Assembly (NCBI GenBank): GCA_028284415.1
Contig: JANQRU010000005.1
Coordinates: forward strand, 186,001 to 250,000
Direction: 5' to 3'
Length of the DNA stretch: 64,000 bases
Origin: Pyrinomonadaceae bacterium
Lineage (GTDB): Bacteria; Acidobacteriota; Blastocatellia; Pyrinomonadales; Pyrinomonadaceae
Part shown: positions 7,965 to 15,794 of the stretch, piece after piece
How positions within the stretch are numbered: position 1 is the first letter of the stretch
Layout of the letters: every line of letters starts with the position of its first letter
Notes under the pieces: generated by a model
Database searches by the model: none
What the model was told of the DNA's origin: nothing
Seen by the model: only the letters and a program-made list of their open reading frames with translations
Made by a program: the position numbers and the translations under genes

Positions 7965-9320
7965 CTATTTCACTTTGTTTGAAGCGACATGAAAAGCGTT
8001 TCCTTTTGTTGGAACTTTCGCTGCCATTGCCTTTCCTTCTGTAGATTGCCAAGGAATTCCATAGAAAAGTCCCTTGTTTGCCATTGGAGCAAGACGGTAA
8101 TCATATTCGCTTCCACCTTCTGGAATTTCTGTTTCGACCATAAACCCGTTGTAGTACAGATTTACGTTTTCGCTTGCTTGTTCGGCGTGTGGAACGGGTT
8201 TTCCATCGCTTCCAATTTTCCAACGGAATGTACGGATTTTTTCACCGTTGTATGAAATGTCACATTGCCAATCGCCGGGATGGTCTTCTATTTTCAGACG
8301 GTTTGTGTAGCGATTTCCGAATGATAAAGGTAAAGTCGCACGAACCTGCTTGAATGAAATTTCATCTTTATATGCACTGCCGCGTTTGTATTGGGTTGCA
8401 AGGCGGTCTGTGTAAATTGCTAATTCTTGTCTTTTACGCAGGAAATTAACTTGGTCTGCATAGGGACTCGGACCAGGGAGTTTTAATCTTTTACCATTTA
8501 CCGAACAGCGTGCATAAGCCTGCGGAAGTGTGCTCGTTGTTGTTTTTGGTGTGTAGCTGAAATAAACTTCGACGCGGTTTTCTCCCGGTGGCGAAGCGTT
8601 ATAAGAAAAGAAATAATCATTTACTCCACCATAAGCCAAATACAAAAATGATGCGGGAACTTCAGCGTGACGCGATATATAATAATGTGCAACATCGGGT
8701 TGCGGTTTGGCTGGTATTCCGCGAACTCTTCCTGCTCGATGAACGTCAATTTTGTAAGTTCTGACTAAAGTTTGCTCATCTGTATCGCCATTTCGATAAA
8801 AGACTTTTATATCAAATTCGCCCGTTCCTTTGACCAAGTATTTCTTATTCCAACAACCTCTCGTCGTCATATAATTATCAAAATTCAAATCTTTCCCTTT
8901 GCGAAGTTGCGGTGTGCTTAGATTCGGGTCTTTTTCCTTTTGATAAATTGACGCACCGCAACGGATTTTCGTCATTTGCTTGCCGTCTTTTAAAACAATC
9001 AAATTAAAACCGCTTCGATTGGGAAATGTTCCCATCAAACGCAGAGTAGTTTTCAAAGTCCAACCAACATCAATATCTCCTCTTTGTTTTTGGTCGTATT
9101 CGCTAACGGGTTCGGCATCAAAGAATGTGAATCCATCATCAATAACCATTTCTCTTGATTTGGTCAGTGAACCTTTAGAATTTGAATTGTTAGTAGGATT
9201 ATTCGCCTTTGTTTTATTAACTTTCGGCTTCTTTATTTTTGGAATTTTCAATTTGAATTGAGCATTTGTGTTAACCACAACAAATACTAAAACTATGAGA
9301 AATAGTCCGTATTTTTTCAT
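7965..9320 (-). CDS. Secreted KIKKPKV-type protein, module B paralogue, 451 aa
   Basis: This is a paralogue of 3793-5193: signal peptide (about residues 1-20, ending VNTNAQ), FKLKIPKIKKPKVNK, then a long domain with MVIDDGFTFFDAE, RLMGTFPNRSGF, VRTYKIDVHRAG and a C-terminal GNAFHVASNKVK. It lacks the LTAC lipobox of the module A copy, so it is likely a soluble exported protein. The ATG at 9318-9320 is chosen because AAGGAG precedes it and it overlaps the stop of the upstream gene as ATGA. An upstream in-frame extension would delete the signal peptide from the N-terminus. Function unknown. Confidence 0.75.
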   Translation of the reverse strand: MKKYGLFLIVLVFVVVNTNAQFKLKIPKIKKPKVNKTKANNPTNNSNSKGSLTKSREMVIDDGFTFFDAEPVSEYDQKQRGDIDVGWTLKTTLRLMGTFPNRSGFNLIVLKDGKQMTKIRCGASIYQKEKDPNLSTPQLRKGKDLNFDNYMTTRGCWNKKYLVKGTGEFDIKVFYRNGDTDEQTLVRTYKIDVHRAGRVRGIPAKPQPDVAHYYISRHAEVPASFLYLAYGGVNDYFFSYNASPPGENRVEVYFSYTPKTTTSTLPQAYARCSVNGKRLKLPGPSPYADQVNFLRKRQELAIYTDRLATQYKRGSAYKDEISFKQVRATLPLSFGNRYTNRLKIEDHPGDWQCDISYNGEKIRTFRWKIGSDGKPVPHAEQASENVNLYYNGFMVETEIPEGGSEYDYRLAPMANKGLFYGIPWQSTEGKAMAAKVPTKGNAFHVASNKVK

Positions 9321-9814
9321 TGTTTTATATCTCCTTGTCTGATTTGATTTTGAATATTTTGTTGCCGTATTTCTAAATATTTGCAGAAGGCATTTAAATA
9401 ATATTGGGATTGACTTTTGGCAGCTTTTTTTCGTAATGAAAAGATGACTGGCGTTAGCAAAACAGGAATGACGCAGGACATAAAAAGTCCAAATGGAATA
9501 GCAAACTTCAAATATCCCCAAATTCTTCCTTCGGGCGTGATGCGAGATGTATTTGCATCTACTGCTTCTATTCTGTAAAAGAGATTTTGTGAACCTCTAG
9601 CAACAAAATAATTTTGCCCTTCTTCAATAATATTCGACCCTGAAATTGCCTGATTAAATTTTATCGAAGAAACAACCAGTCCATGATTATTATTTATCTC
9701 CGCAAGCCTCGAAGCCCAATTTGAATCTTGTGTAAGATATTGCTGAATCTGTTTGTAATTTGCCTTAAATAAAGCAACTTCATTATTGCCTTGTATCGCA
9801 TACAAATTTCCCAT
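9317..9814 (-). CDS. Hypothetical single-pass membrane protein, 165 aa
   Basis: There is no signal peptide. A polar N-terminal part (residues 1-95) is followed by one membrane helix (about 101-126, FAIPFGLFMSCVIPVLLTPV) and a basic, Gln-rich C-terminal helix. I recognise no family. It is found only in module B, between the Lys-rich secreted gene (18 bases upstream) and the KIKKPKV-type gene, which it overlaps by ATGA. Translation coupling suggests the two products act together; the membrane protein could anchor or help place the secreted one. Confidence 0.65.
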   Translation of the reverse strand: MGNLYAIQGNNEVALFKANYKQIQQYLTQDSNWASRLAEINNNHGLVVSSIKFNQAISGSNIIEEGQNYFVARGSQNLFYRIEAVDANTSRITPEGRIWGYLKFAIPFGLFMSCVIPVLLTPVIFSLRKKAAKSQSQYYLNAFCKYLEIRQQNIQNQIRQGDIKQ

Positions 9815-9832
9815 TTGTTGACTCCTATTCCA

Positions 9833-10573
9833 TTAATTCCTTTTTCTTCTCTTATTGCGTTTTGAGGATTTGTTTTTGGATTTGCTCCCTTTGCTTGCTT
9901 TTGACTTATTTTTTGATTTTTTGGCTTTTGAACTTTTTCTTTTTGCTCTTTTTGCAGCTTGTGTTTGCGGAGCTAACGCTTGAGTTTGAGGTGCCAACCT
10001 TTTGTCATTTTTTTCTTTAGGTGATTTTGCTTTAACTGTGACGCTTCCTTTATCAATCCATTTTCCATTTTTCCTTTCGGATTTTTCTTCCAGTGCCTGA
10101 GTTTGAGGAGCTAATCTATTTTCATTTTTTTGCTTTGAGTTTTTTCTTCTCTTAGAATTTCTTGTTCTAGAATCAGATTTATCGAGATTGTCCGCCGCCT
10201 TTTTATGAGCATCAGCCAAATCGGTGACACTATCAGGCTTGTCATCTGAGGGTAGTGCGTCTAAATGTTTCCTCTTATCTTTTTGAAGATCTTTGCTATG
10301 CTCTTTTTCTAGGGAATTCTTAGCTTTTGCAAGTTTTTTGTTGCGTTTGTTTTGTTCTTTGACAGACTTGCATCGTTGCTTCGATACTTCTTTATTTTTA
10401 ATAACTATTGTTTCATAACAATCCTTTTCTGTTTTATCGTGCTTTCTGCTATCTTTTTCTTTTGAAACTTTTTCCGTCTTTTTATTTTTCTCTTTACTTT
10501 TCTGTGCAATAACAGAATCGCTAAAGATAAAACTGCTAACTAAAACTGCCATAATTACTAAAATCTTTCTCAT
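9833..10573 (-). CDS. Secreted Lys-rich low-complexity protein, 246 aa
   Basis: A signal peptide (residues 1-23, ending SDSVIAQ) is followed by a highly charged KEK/KNK-rich chain, predicted disordered or coiled. A short motif RLAPQTQAL occurs twice (after ENE/KND), with a third partial copy LAPQTQAA directly behind the second; the tail is almost all K, S, R and N. No enzyme motif is visible. AAGGAG precedes the ATG. It is present only in module B. It could be a cell-surface or nucleic-acid-binding polycation, by analogy with 1982-2902. Confidence 0.65.
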   Translation of the reverse strand: MRKILVIMAVLVSSFIFSDSVIAQKSKEKNKKTEKVSKEKDSRKHDKTEKDCYETIVIKNKEVSKQRCKSVKEQNKRNKKLAKAKNSLEKEHSKDLQKDKRKHLDALPSDDKPDSVTDLADAHKKAADNLDKSDSRTRNSKRRKNSKQKNENRLAPQTQALEEKSERKNGKWIDKGSVTVKAKSPKEKNDKRLAPQTQALAPQTQAAKRAKRKSSKAKKSKNKSKASKGSKSKNKSSKRNKRRKRN

Positions 10574-10594
10574 CTTTTTTCTCCTTAAAATCTT

Positions 10595-10888
10595 TTAATG
10601 AATTAATCTTTTTCGTTTAACAAACTCTTTTTTCAAACCCTTGAGACATACAAAACTTTTTTTGTTTTCATCTTCGATAAAATGAACCTTATTTGCTTCG
10701 ATTAAACGAAAAATCTCTCGCTCACTAATTTGCAAAATCTGTGTGACCAAAGTAGGTGAAAGTAAAACTGAATCTCCCTGACAAATTTTGCAGGCGAACA
10801 CCTTTTCTTCACTCGTATTTGAGATCAGCAGAAATCTTTGTGTTTCGGAAGTTACCTCTCGTCGAAATTTTCTTTTGACATTCGCCAT
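10595..10888 (-). CDS. Small CxxC helix-turn-helix protein, module B, 97 aa
   Basis: Paralogue of 5216-5497: CKIC at residues 33-36, LVTQILQISEREIFRLIE helix-turn-helix, HFIEDENKKSFVCLKGL with Cys near 81, and a basic C-terminus. It is the first gene of the minus-strand module B operon and lies 160 bases from the divergent winged-helix regulator. No obvious Shine-Dalgarno precedes the ATG, as in module A. The probable role is a small DNA-binding or Zn-dependent accessory regulator; this is inference. Confidence 0.75.
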   Translation of the reverse strand: MANVKRKFRREVTSETQRFLLISNTSEEKVFACKICQGDSVLLSPTLVTQILQISEREIFRLIEANKVHFIEDENKKSFVCLKGLKKEFVKRKRLIH

Positions 10889-11048
10889 CTAAAAAAACTT
10901 TTGTTAAAACTGCAATTTGTCGTAAAATAGCCATTAAATCGCTTTTTTCATATTGCATTTGCAACTCTTGCCATCAATCTATTTGAAATGGTATTTGGAA
11001 GTCTTTAGGAAACCTTAAATTTTTTATTAAGAAGTTCTCAAGAGTCTT
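10889..11048. promoter_or_regulatory. Divergent promoter/operator region, module B
   Basis: Counterpart of 5498-5654. GTAAAAT-N6-TAAAT-N2-CTTTTTT lies at 10922-10948. A TCTCAAGAGTCTTATG stretch ends at the regulator start. Elsewhere the two regions have diverged, so these blocks stand out. Confidence 0.5.
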
Positions 11049-13298
11049 ATGAGTAAGAAAATAAAGAACTTATACGAATTCGGAAATTTTCAACTTAACG
11101 CTCAGGACAAAACTCTCTGGCGTGAAGAAGAACTAATTTCTCTTCCTCCGAAGGTTTTTGACACACTTTTAGTGCTGGTTGAAAAGCAAGGCGGCGTTGT
11201 CACTAAAGATGAAATCCTCAATGAAGTTTGGGCTGATACATTTGTCGAAGAAAACAATCTTTCTCAAAACATATACACGTTGCGACAAGTTCTAGGTAAA
11301 GATGAAAACGGCAAAACTTTCATCGAAACTATTCCCAGACGAGGCTATCGTTTTGCTTCGCCGATTCGCACAGTCAAATCTCAAATTTCCCAAAATGAAG
11401 CAATTGCTACAAATGACAAAAAAGGAATCCTTTTAGCCGAACAGACCCGAACACAGGTTATCGAAGAAGAACTCATTGAAGGCTCAGATGAAAGACGAGC
11501 TGAAAAACCTCAAAGGAGTTACTTGATGTTTGCATTCGGAGCGATTTTGATTTTTGCAATAGGGTTATTTGGCTATCAATTTTTTTGGTCTCAGAAAGCA
11601 AATATCTCATATAGAGATTTAGCTGACATTAAACTTCAAAAACTAACCAAAGCAGGCGACTCATATTCACCAACTATTTCGCCTGATGGAAAATTTCTCG
11701 CTTACCAGAAAAATAATGCTGCGGAGAACACTCTGAATTTGAAAGATATTGAATCGGGTAATGATGTAGAAATAGAAGTAGAAGAAAATATAAAAGTCGG
11801 TTTTTTGAAGTTTTCGCCAAATGGAGATCAGATCTTTTTTCGAACTCCGGGTCGTCCGCAATCTTCCCAAAAGATTTATGAGGTTTCTTATTTCGGAGGG
11901 CAGGCAAAACTTGTAGCTGAAGATGTTTGGGGATATTTCAGTATCTCTCCTGATGGCAAACAACTCGCATTTTATCGCCGAAACCCCAAACAAAACAAGG
12001 TTTTTATAATGATCAAAAATCTTGAGACCGGCGAAGAAAAAAGTGTATTAGAATATGCTCTTCCCAAAAACTTATCTGTTCACAAAGCTCCGGCATGGTC
12101 TCCGAATGGAGAGACAATCGCCTTTGGTCCAACGGGGAAAAATTCCAGTCAATCGCAAATAATTTTTCTGGATATTGCCACAGGAAAAGAAAATTTGATA
12201 AAAACCAAACTGCCCAGAATCCGACAATTTGCTTTTATGCCTGACGATAAGCATTTGGTTTTAATTGCGGCTAGAAAAGGTACGGGGTTTCAACTTTTCA
12301 GATTTGATTATACAAATGGTGAAATAAATAAGATTACAAATGATGCAGATAATTACGCGGGACTTTCAGTTACGGCTGACGGTAAACAAGTTGTTACTCA
12401 ACAACGTAAATTAACGTCCAGCCTTTGGTTTCTTCCTGATTCCGACCTAAATCAAGCAAATCTTTTAATCGACGGAACTTACCATGCACTTCGCGACTTG
12501 GCTTTAACAAAATATGGAAAGGTTATTTACGATACAAAAGCCAGAGGAACTCGTGATCTGCGTCTTACCGACATCAAAAGTAAAATAAGCAAAACTTTGA
12601 GTGCAGAGGAAAACTCACGTGGATTACATTCACCCGTCGCTGACAAAAATGGTCATGTCTATTTCGTCTCTGATCAAAGTGGTTCGCCAAACATTTGGAG
12701 AATAAATTCAGATGCAACCAATGCCAAACAAATAACTCTCGGTGAAAAAAGTGAATTAAATATCGCCCCTTCTCTCTCGCCTGATGATGAATGGCTTTAC
12801 TTTATCAAGAAAAGCAATAAATCAAATTCCATTTGGAGAAAATCTCTAAAAGACGATAAGACCGAAAAAGTCTTTGAGCCGAAAGATTTTTCGATAACAA
12901 ACTTTTGTCAGGTTTCGCCCGATGGCAAGTATTTGGCATTTCATTACGATAAAGTAAAAAACAAATCTTCAGACCCAACCGAGAATGGAAAAGCAGAAAA
13001 TTTCGGCTTCTTAAATCTTTCCAATAATAAAGAGGTTAAAGAATTTGAAATAAAAACAAACCGACCTGTTATTCGCTGGACAAATGGTGGCAAATCTTTT
13101 GACTATTCTCAAAACACAAAACAGGGCGGAAAAATTTGGCGACAAGATTTATACAATGAAAATGCACCTGCCGAATTGGTCTTCCAATTGCCGCAAGAAA
13201 GAATAGGACAATTCGATTGGCTTTTAAACGGAAAGGATTTAGTAATCGCCCGCGTTAAAAGCCAAAGCAATGTTGTAATGTTTCAAATTCTTGAATAA
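11049..13298 (+). CDS. Transmembrane winged-helix regulator with TolB-like beta-propeller, module B, 749 aa
   Basis: Same architecture as 5655-7922: a winged helix (residues 6-107, with FDTLLVLVEKQGGVVTKDE and IETIPRRGYRF), one membrane helix (about 158-180) and a periplasmic TolB/WD40-like propeller (about 195-749, with TISPDGKFLAY and similar blades). The DNA-binding domains of the two paralogues are far more alike than the propellers, which suggests related targets but different signals. It is divergently transcribed from the CxxC-HTH/secreted operon at 10888-7965. It ends 12 bases before a converging DUF488 gene. Confidence 0.85.
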   Translation: MSKKIKNLYEFGNFQLNAQDKTLWREEELISLPPKVFDTLLVLVEKQGGVVTKDEILNEVWADTFVEENNLSQNIYTLRQVLGKDENGKTFIETIPRRGYRFASPIRTVKSQISQNEAIATNDKKGILLAEQTRTQVIEEELIEGSDERRAEKPQRSYLMFAFGAILIFAIGLFGYQFFWSQKANISYRDLADIKLQKLTKAGDSYSPTISPDGKFLAYQKNNAAENTLNLKDIESGNDVEIEVEENIKVGFLKFSPNGDQIFFRTPGRPQSSQKIYEVSYFGGQAKLVAEDVWGYFSISPDGKQLAFYRRNPKQNKVFIMIKNLETGEEKSVLEYALPKNLSVHKAPAWSPNGETIAFGPTGKNSSQSQIIFLDIATGKENLIKTKLPRIRQFAFMPDDKHLVLIAARKGTGFQLFRFDYTNGEINKITNDADNYAGLSVTADGKQVVTQQRKLTSSLWFLPDSDLNQANLLIDGTYHALRDLALTKYGKVIYDTKARGTRDLRLTDIKSKISKTLSAEENSRGLHSPVADKNGHVYFVSDQSGSPNIWRINSDATNAKQITLGEKSELNIAPSLSPDDEWLYFIKKSNKSNSIWRKSLKDDKTEKVFEPKDFSITNFCQVSPDGKYLAFHYDKVKNKSSDPTENGKAENFGFLNLSNNKEVKEFEIKTNRPVIRWTNGGKSFDYSQNTKQGGKIWRQDLYNENAPAELVFQLPQERIGQFDWLLNGKDLVIARVKSQSNVVMFQILE

Positions 13299-13309
13299 TT
13301 TTCCTTAAA

Positions 13310-13720
13310 CTAAAAAAGGTTTTCTTGCGTTGAATTATCTCTCGTTCTCCATGTTAAAATCTCTTCCGTTTCAACTTCCCTATTTTTCAATTCTTCAATA
13401 ATTACTCTGCGGTGACAATTTTCAGTCTTTTCGCAGGCACACATTAGAACTATGTTGGTTGGAAGATTGAGAATCGTTTCTATGCCCAGTTTTAAATTTT
13501 GAATTGTGATTTTGTTTTCTTTGTAGGTGCGATTTCCTAAGTTTGGAATGTGGCGATATTTTTCGCCAAGTAATGCCTTGAGATAAACTTTTCTCCAGTG
13601 CATTACTTGGCTATAGGGAGCAAATCTAATGTCAATCAACATTGCATCGAGGGCTTCGAGCATAGGCTTTAAATCATTTACATCTTTACCCGTATAGCCC
13701 GTCGTATAAATCTTCGTCAT
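13310..13720 (-). CDS. DUF488 family protein, 136 aa
   Basis: The YTTGYTGKDVNDL opening, the central DIRFAPYSQVMHW and the C-terminal VLMCACEKTENCHRR fit the DUF488 family, small proteins of unknown biochemical function with conserved Cys/His near the end. The in-frame TTG three bases upstream abuts the previous stop; the ATG at 13718-13720 is preferred. It probably forms a two-gene operon with the zinc-ribbon membrane protein (13724-14503), whose stop lies just upstream. Confidence 0.8.
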   Translation of the reverse strand: MTKIYTTGYTGKDVNDLKPMLEALDAMLIDIRFAPYSQVMHWRKVYLKALLGEKYRHIPNLGNRTYKENKITIQNLKLGIETILNLPTNIVLMCACEKTENCHRRVIIEELKNREVETEEILTWRTRDNSTQENLF

Positions 13721-13723
13721 CAA

Positions 13724-14503
13724 TTAAGATTTTCCAAAATAACTATCGTAATAATCTAAAATGTGGTTTCCGTTTTTGGAGATCAACTCATGACATCCAC
13801 CTGCATTATTGCAAAAAGCAAGAAAAACACTTCCCTTGTACGAAAAAATTATGCGGTCTTTTTGGCTCGAACGGACTCTATAGCCTTTGGTTGATCTGAT
13901 CGCTCTTTTATAACGATTAAAATCTCTCGAAGCATCATCATAAGAGCTAAACATTGCAATACTATGTACAACCCTTCTCGAACCATTGACATAAAGTGCA
14001 GTAACTCCGGCATTTCTTCCGCCAAAATCACTTCCCTTAAAAGGTTTTACATTATCTAACTTATATCTTCCGACTCGGCTACGTGTGTTTTTTATAAAAT
14101 CTTCGAGTTGACTATCGGTTAAAACACTCGTGTCATTACTGTCAGGCTTGTCATCATTTCTGTCATCTCTTGGTTTTGGAGGAGGATCATCTTTAACTAC
14201 CTCTGTTTTGCTTGAGTTGAAATATAAAAACCCTCCGACGGCAGCTATACCAACAACTCCGATCGCAAGAATTAAAAATACTGCGACTCCACCAATTACC
14301 CAAAACATTGTGTTGCTTTTCTTTTCCGGTTTTGGGTAATTATTTGCCTGAAAGTTTGGCATCATTGTCTTTGGTGGTTCTTGTTGTGGTGCGTTAAAAG
14401 GATTTTGGTTAGCTTGCCCTGTGAGAGCATTTCCGCATTTACTGCAAGTGGCGGCATTTGGAAAATTTGCTTGACCACATTGTTTGCAAAATTGATTGTT
14501 CAT
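13724..14503 (-). CDS. Zinc-ribbon membrane protein, 259 aa
   Basis: The N-terminus is a zinc ribbon (CKQCG at residues 6-10 and CSKCG at 20-24, spaced as in the zinc_ribbon family), followed by a Gln/Pro/Asn-rich linker. One membrane helix lies near residues 67-95 (MFWVIGGVAVFLILAIGVVG). A C-terminal extracytoplasmic domain of about 130 residues follows an acidic Asp-rich spacer and contains two Cys (in FCNNAGGCHEL) that could form a disulphide. The topology suggests linking a cytoplasmic zinc module to an outside domain; function unknown. Confidence 0.75.
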   Translation of the reverse strand: MNNQFCKQCGQANFPNAATCSKCGNALTGQANQNPFNAPQQEPPKTMMPNFQANNYPKPEKKSNTMFWVIGGVAVFLILAIGVVGIAAVGGFLYFNSSKTEVVKDDPPPKPRDDRNDDKPDSNDTSVLTDSQLEDFIKNTRSRVGRYKLDNVKPFKGSDFGGRNAGVTALYVNGSRRVVHSIAMFSSYDDASRDFNRYKRAIRSTKGYRVRSSQKDRIIFSYKGSVFLAFCNNAGGCHELISKNGNHILDYYDSYFGKS

Positions 14504-14570
14504 TCTTTGTCTCCCATGAAAAGTAAAATAGCTTTAATACAATGACTGGTATTTTTGTATTTTTTGCCAA

Positions 14571-14768
14571 TCAATCTTCCTCAAATTCATCATCATCCTC
14601 GTCATCTTTGTCAGGATCATATTTTTGATAGCCAGTTGAATCGTCATAGTAATAGCTTCTTTCTATTTGATCTTTGCTCCATGAAGATTCATCACCCAAC
14701 TCTGGTTTTTCTTGTGAAATTTCTTCAATTTCCTTATCTTGAAAATCTTCAACTGATTTTTTTTGCAT
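14571..14768 (-). CDS. Small acidic protein, 65 aa
   Basis: A short acidic chain ends in DKDDEDDDEFEED. No domain is recognised and it is likely disordered. The frame can be extended to a TTG at 14822, but the ATG at 14768 is preferred because the extension abuts the divergent phosphatase start. No strong Shine-Dalgarno is seen, so it may be non-coding. Confidence 0.4.
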   Translation of the reverse strand: MQKKSVEDFQDKEIEEISQEKPELGDESSWSKDQIERSYYYDDSTGYQKYDPDKDDEDDDEFEED

Positions 14769-14824
14769 AGTATATTTATACTCTGAACAAACCTTTTGCT
14801 CAAATTTTTCGTAACAGATCAATT

Positions 14825-15583
14825 ATGAAAAACAGTATCCTTTTTAAAACAGTCGCAACCGTTGTTTTCTTTTCATTTCTAATAACTCCAAATTTTGCTC
14901 AGCAGCAAGAGCCTCCAAAAATTGATAATGAATATCAGGTTGGCGGAGTTATTTTTCATCAAAAGGCGGCAGAATATAGGGCTTTAGCTTATCAGGCTTT
15001 TAATCTAGCTAAGATGAGGCTTGATATGGATAAGAAACTACGTAAAAAGTTGCCAAAATCCGAACGCAAAAAGCCGCGAGCAATTATCGTAGATGCTGAT
15101 GAAACAGTTTTGGACAATTCACCTTATTTTGGAAAATTAATAAAAACGCGACAGCCTCTGACAATCAGAAGCTTGTTTGAATGGAAAAAAAGCGGAAAAG
15201 CAAAAGCAGTTCCCGGTTCGGTCGAATTCCTCAATTATGCCAAGAAAAAAGGTGTTGAGATATTCTATGTTTCCAACGTGCCGAGTAATTTTATGGAGGT
15301 CACTCTCAAAAGCCTCAAACAAAACGGTTTCCCCGACGCAAAAGAATCAAATGTAATGTTAATTACTAATAGCTCCAGCAAAGAACCACGCCGTCAGAAA
15401 GTTGCCGAAACTCATCGGATTTTGATGCTAATTGGAGACAGCTTAAATGATTTATCTGTTGCATTTGAAGGAAAATCCATTCAAGATAGATTTACCGAAG
15501 TCGAAAAAGCTAAAAACCTGTGGGGAACAAAATTCATTGTCGTTCCGAATGTAATGTACGGTGCTTGGGAAAGTGCGGTTTAG
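14825..15583 (+). CDS. Secreted HAD acid phosphatase, lipoprotein e(P4)/class B-like, 252 aa
   Basis: The signal peptide (about residues 1-25, ending TPNFAQ) has no lipobox Cys, unlike the founder e(P4). The HAD catalytic motif DADETVLDN (about residues 90-98) matches DxDxT. YVSNVPS and LIGDSLNDLS supply the other HAD motifs. The family dephosphorylates nucleoside monophosphates and similar monoesters in the periplasm. Expected role: nucleotide or phosphate salvage. It stands alone and diverges from the acidic small ORF. Confidence 0.85.
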   Translation: MKNSILFKTVATVVFFSFLITPNFAQQQEPPKIDNEYQVGGVIFHQKAAEYRALAYQAFNLAKMRLDMDKKLRKKLPKSERKKPRAIIVDADETVLDNSPYFGKLIKTRQPLTIRSLFEWKKSGKAKAVPGSVEFLNYAKKKGVEIFYVSNVPSNFMEVTLKSLKQNGFPDAKESNVMLITNSSSKEPRRQKVAETHRILMLIGDSLNDLSVAFEGKSIQDRFTEVEKAKNLWGTKFIVVPNVMYGAWESAV

Positions 15584-15652
15584 GAAGGACAAAGATTGAG
15601 CGATACTGAAAGAAAGGCAAAACGTATCGAATCTTTGGAAGATTTTTGATTC

Positions 15653-15779
15653 GGAGTGCAAGCATCCTTGCCTGCACGATTGCCTAAGCAATCGAAAAAG
15701 TTTTAACTTATTAATCTATCTATCCTTAAAGTTAGTTTGCTGAAAAACGCAAACTTGCAAGTAGAGATGCTTGCACTCC
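15653..15779. repeat. MITE-like palindromic element, 127 bp
   Basis: Terminal inverted repeats of 14 bases (GGAGTGCAAGCATC and its complement) bound the element. The right half holds a GTTTGC...GCAAAC hairpin followed by TTGCAAG. A copy of the right half lies at 52561-52605. No transposase is encoded, so this is a non-autonomous or REP-type repeat. Confidence 0.6.
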
Positions 15780-15794
15780 CGAAGAAACACATTT

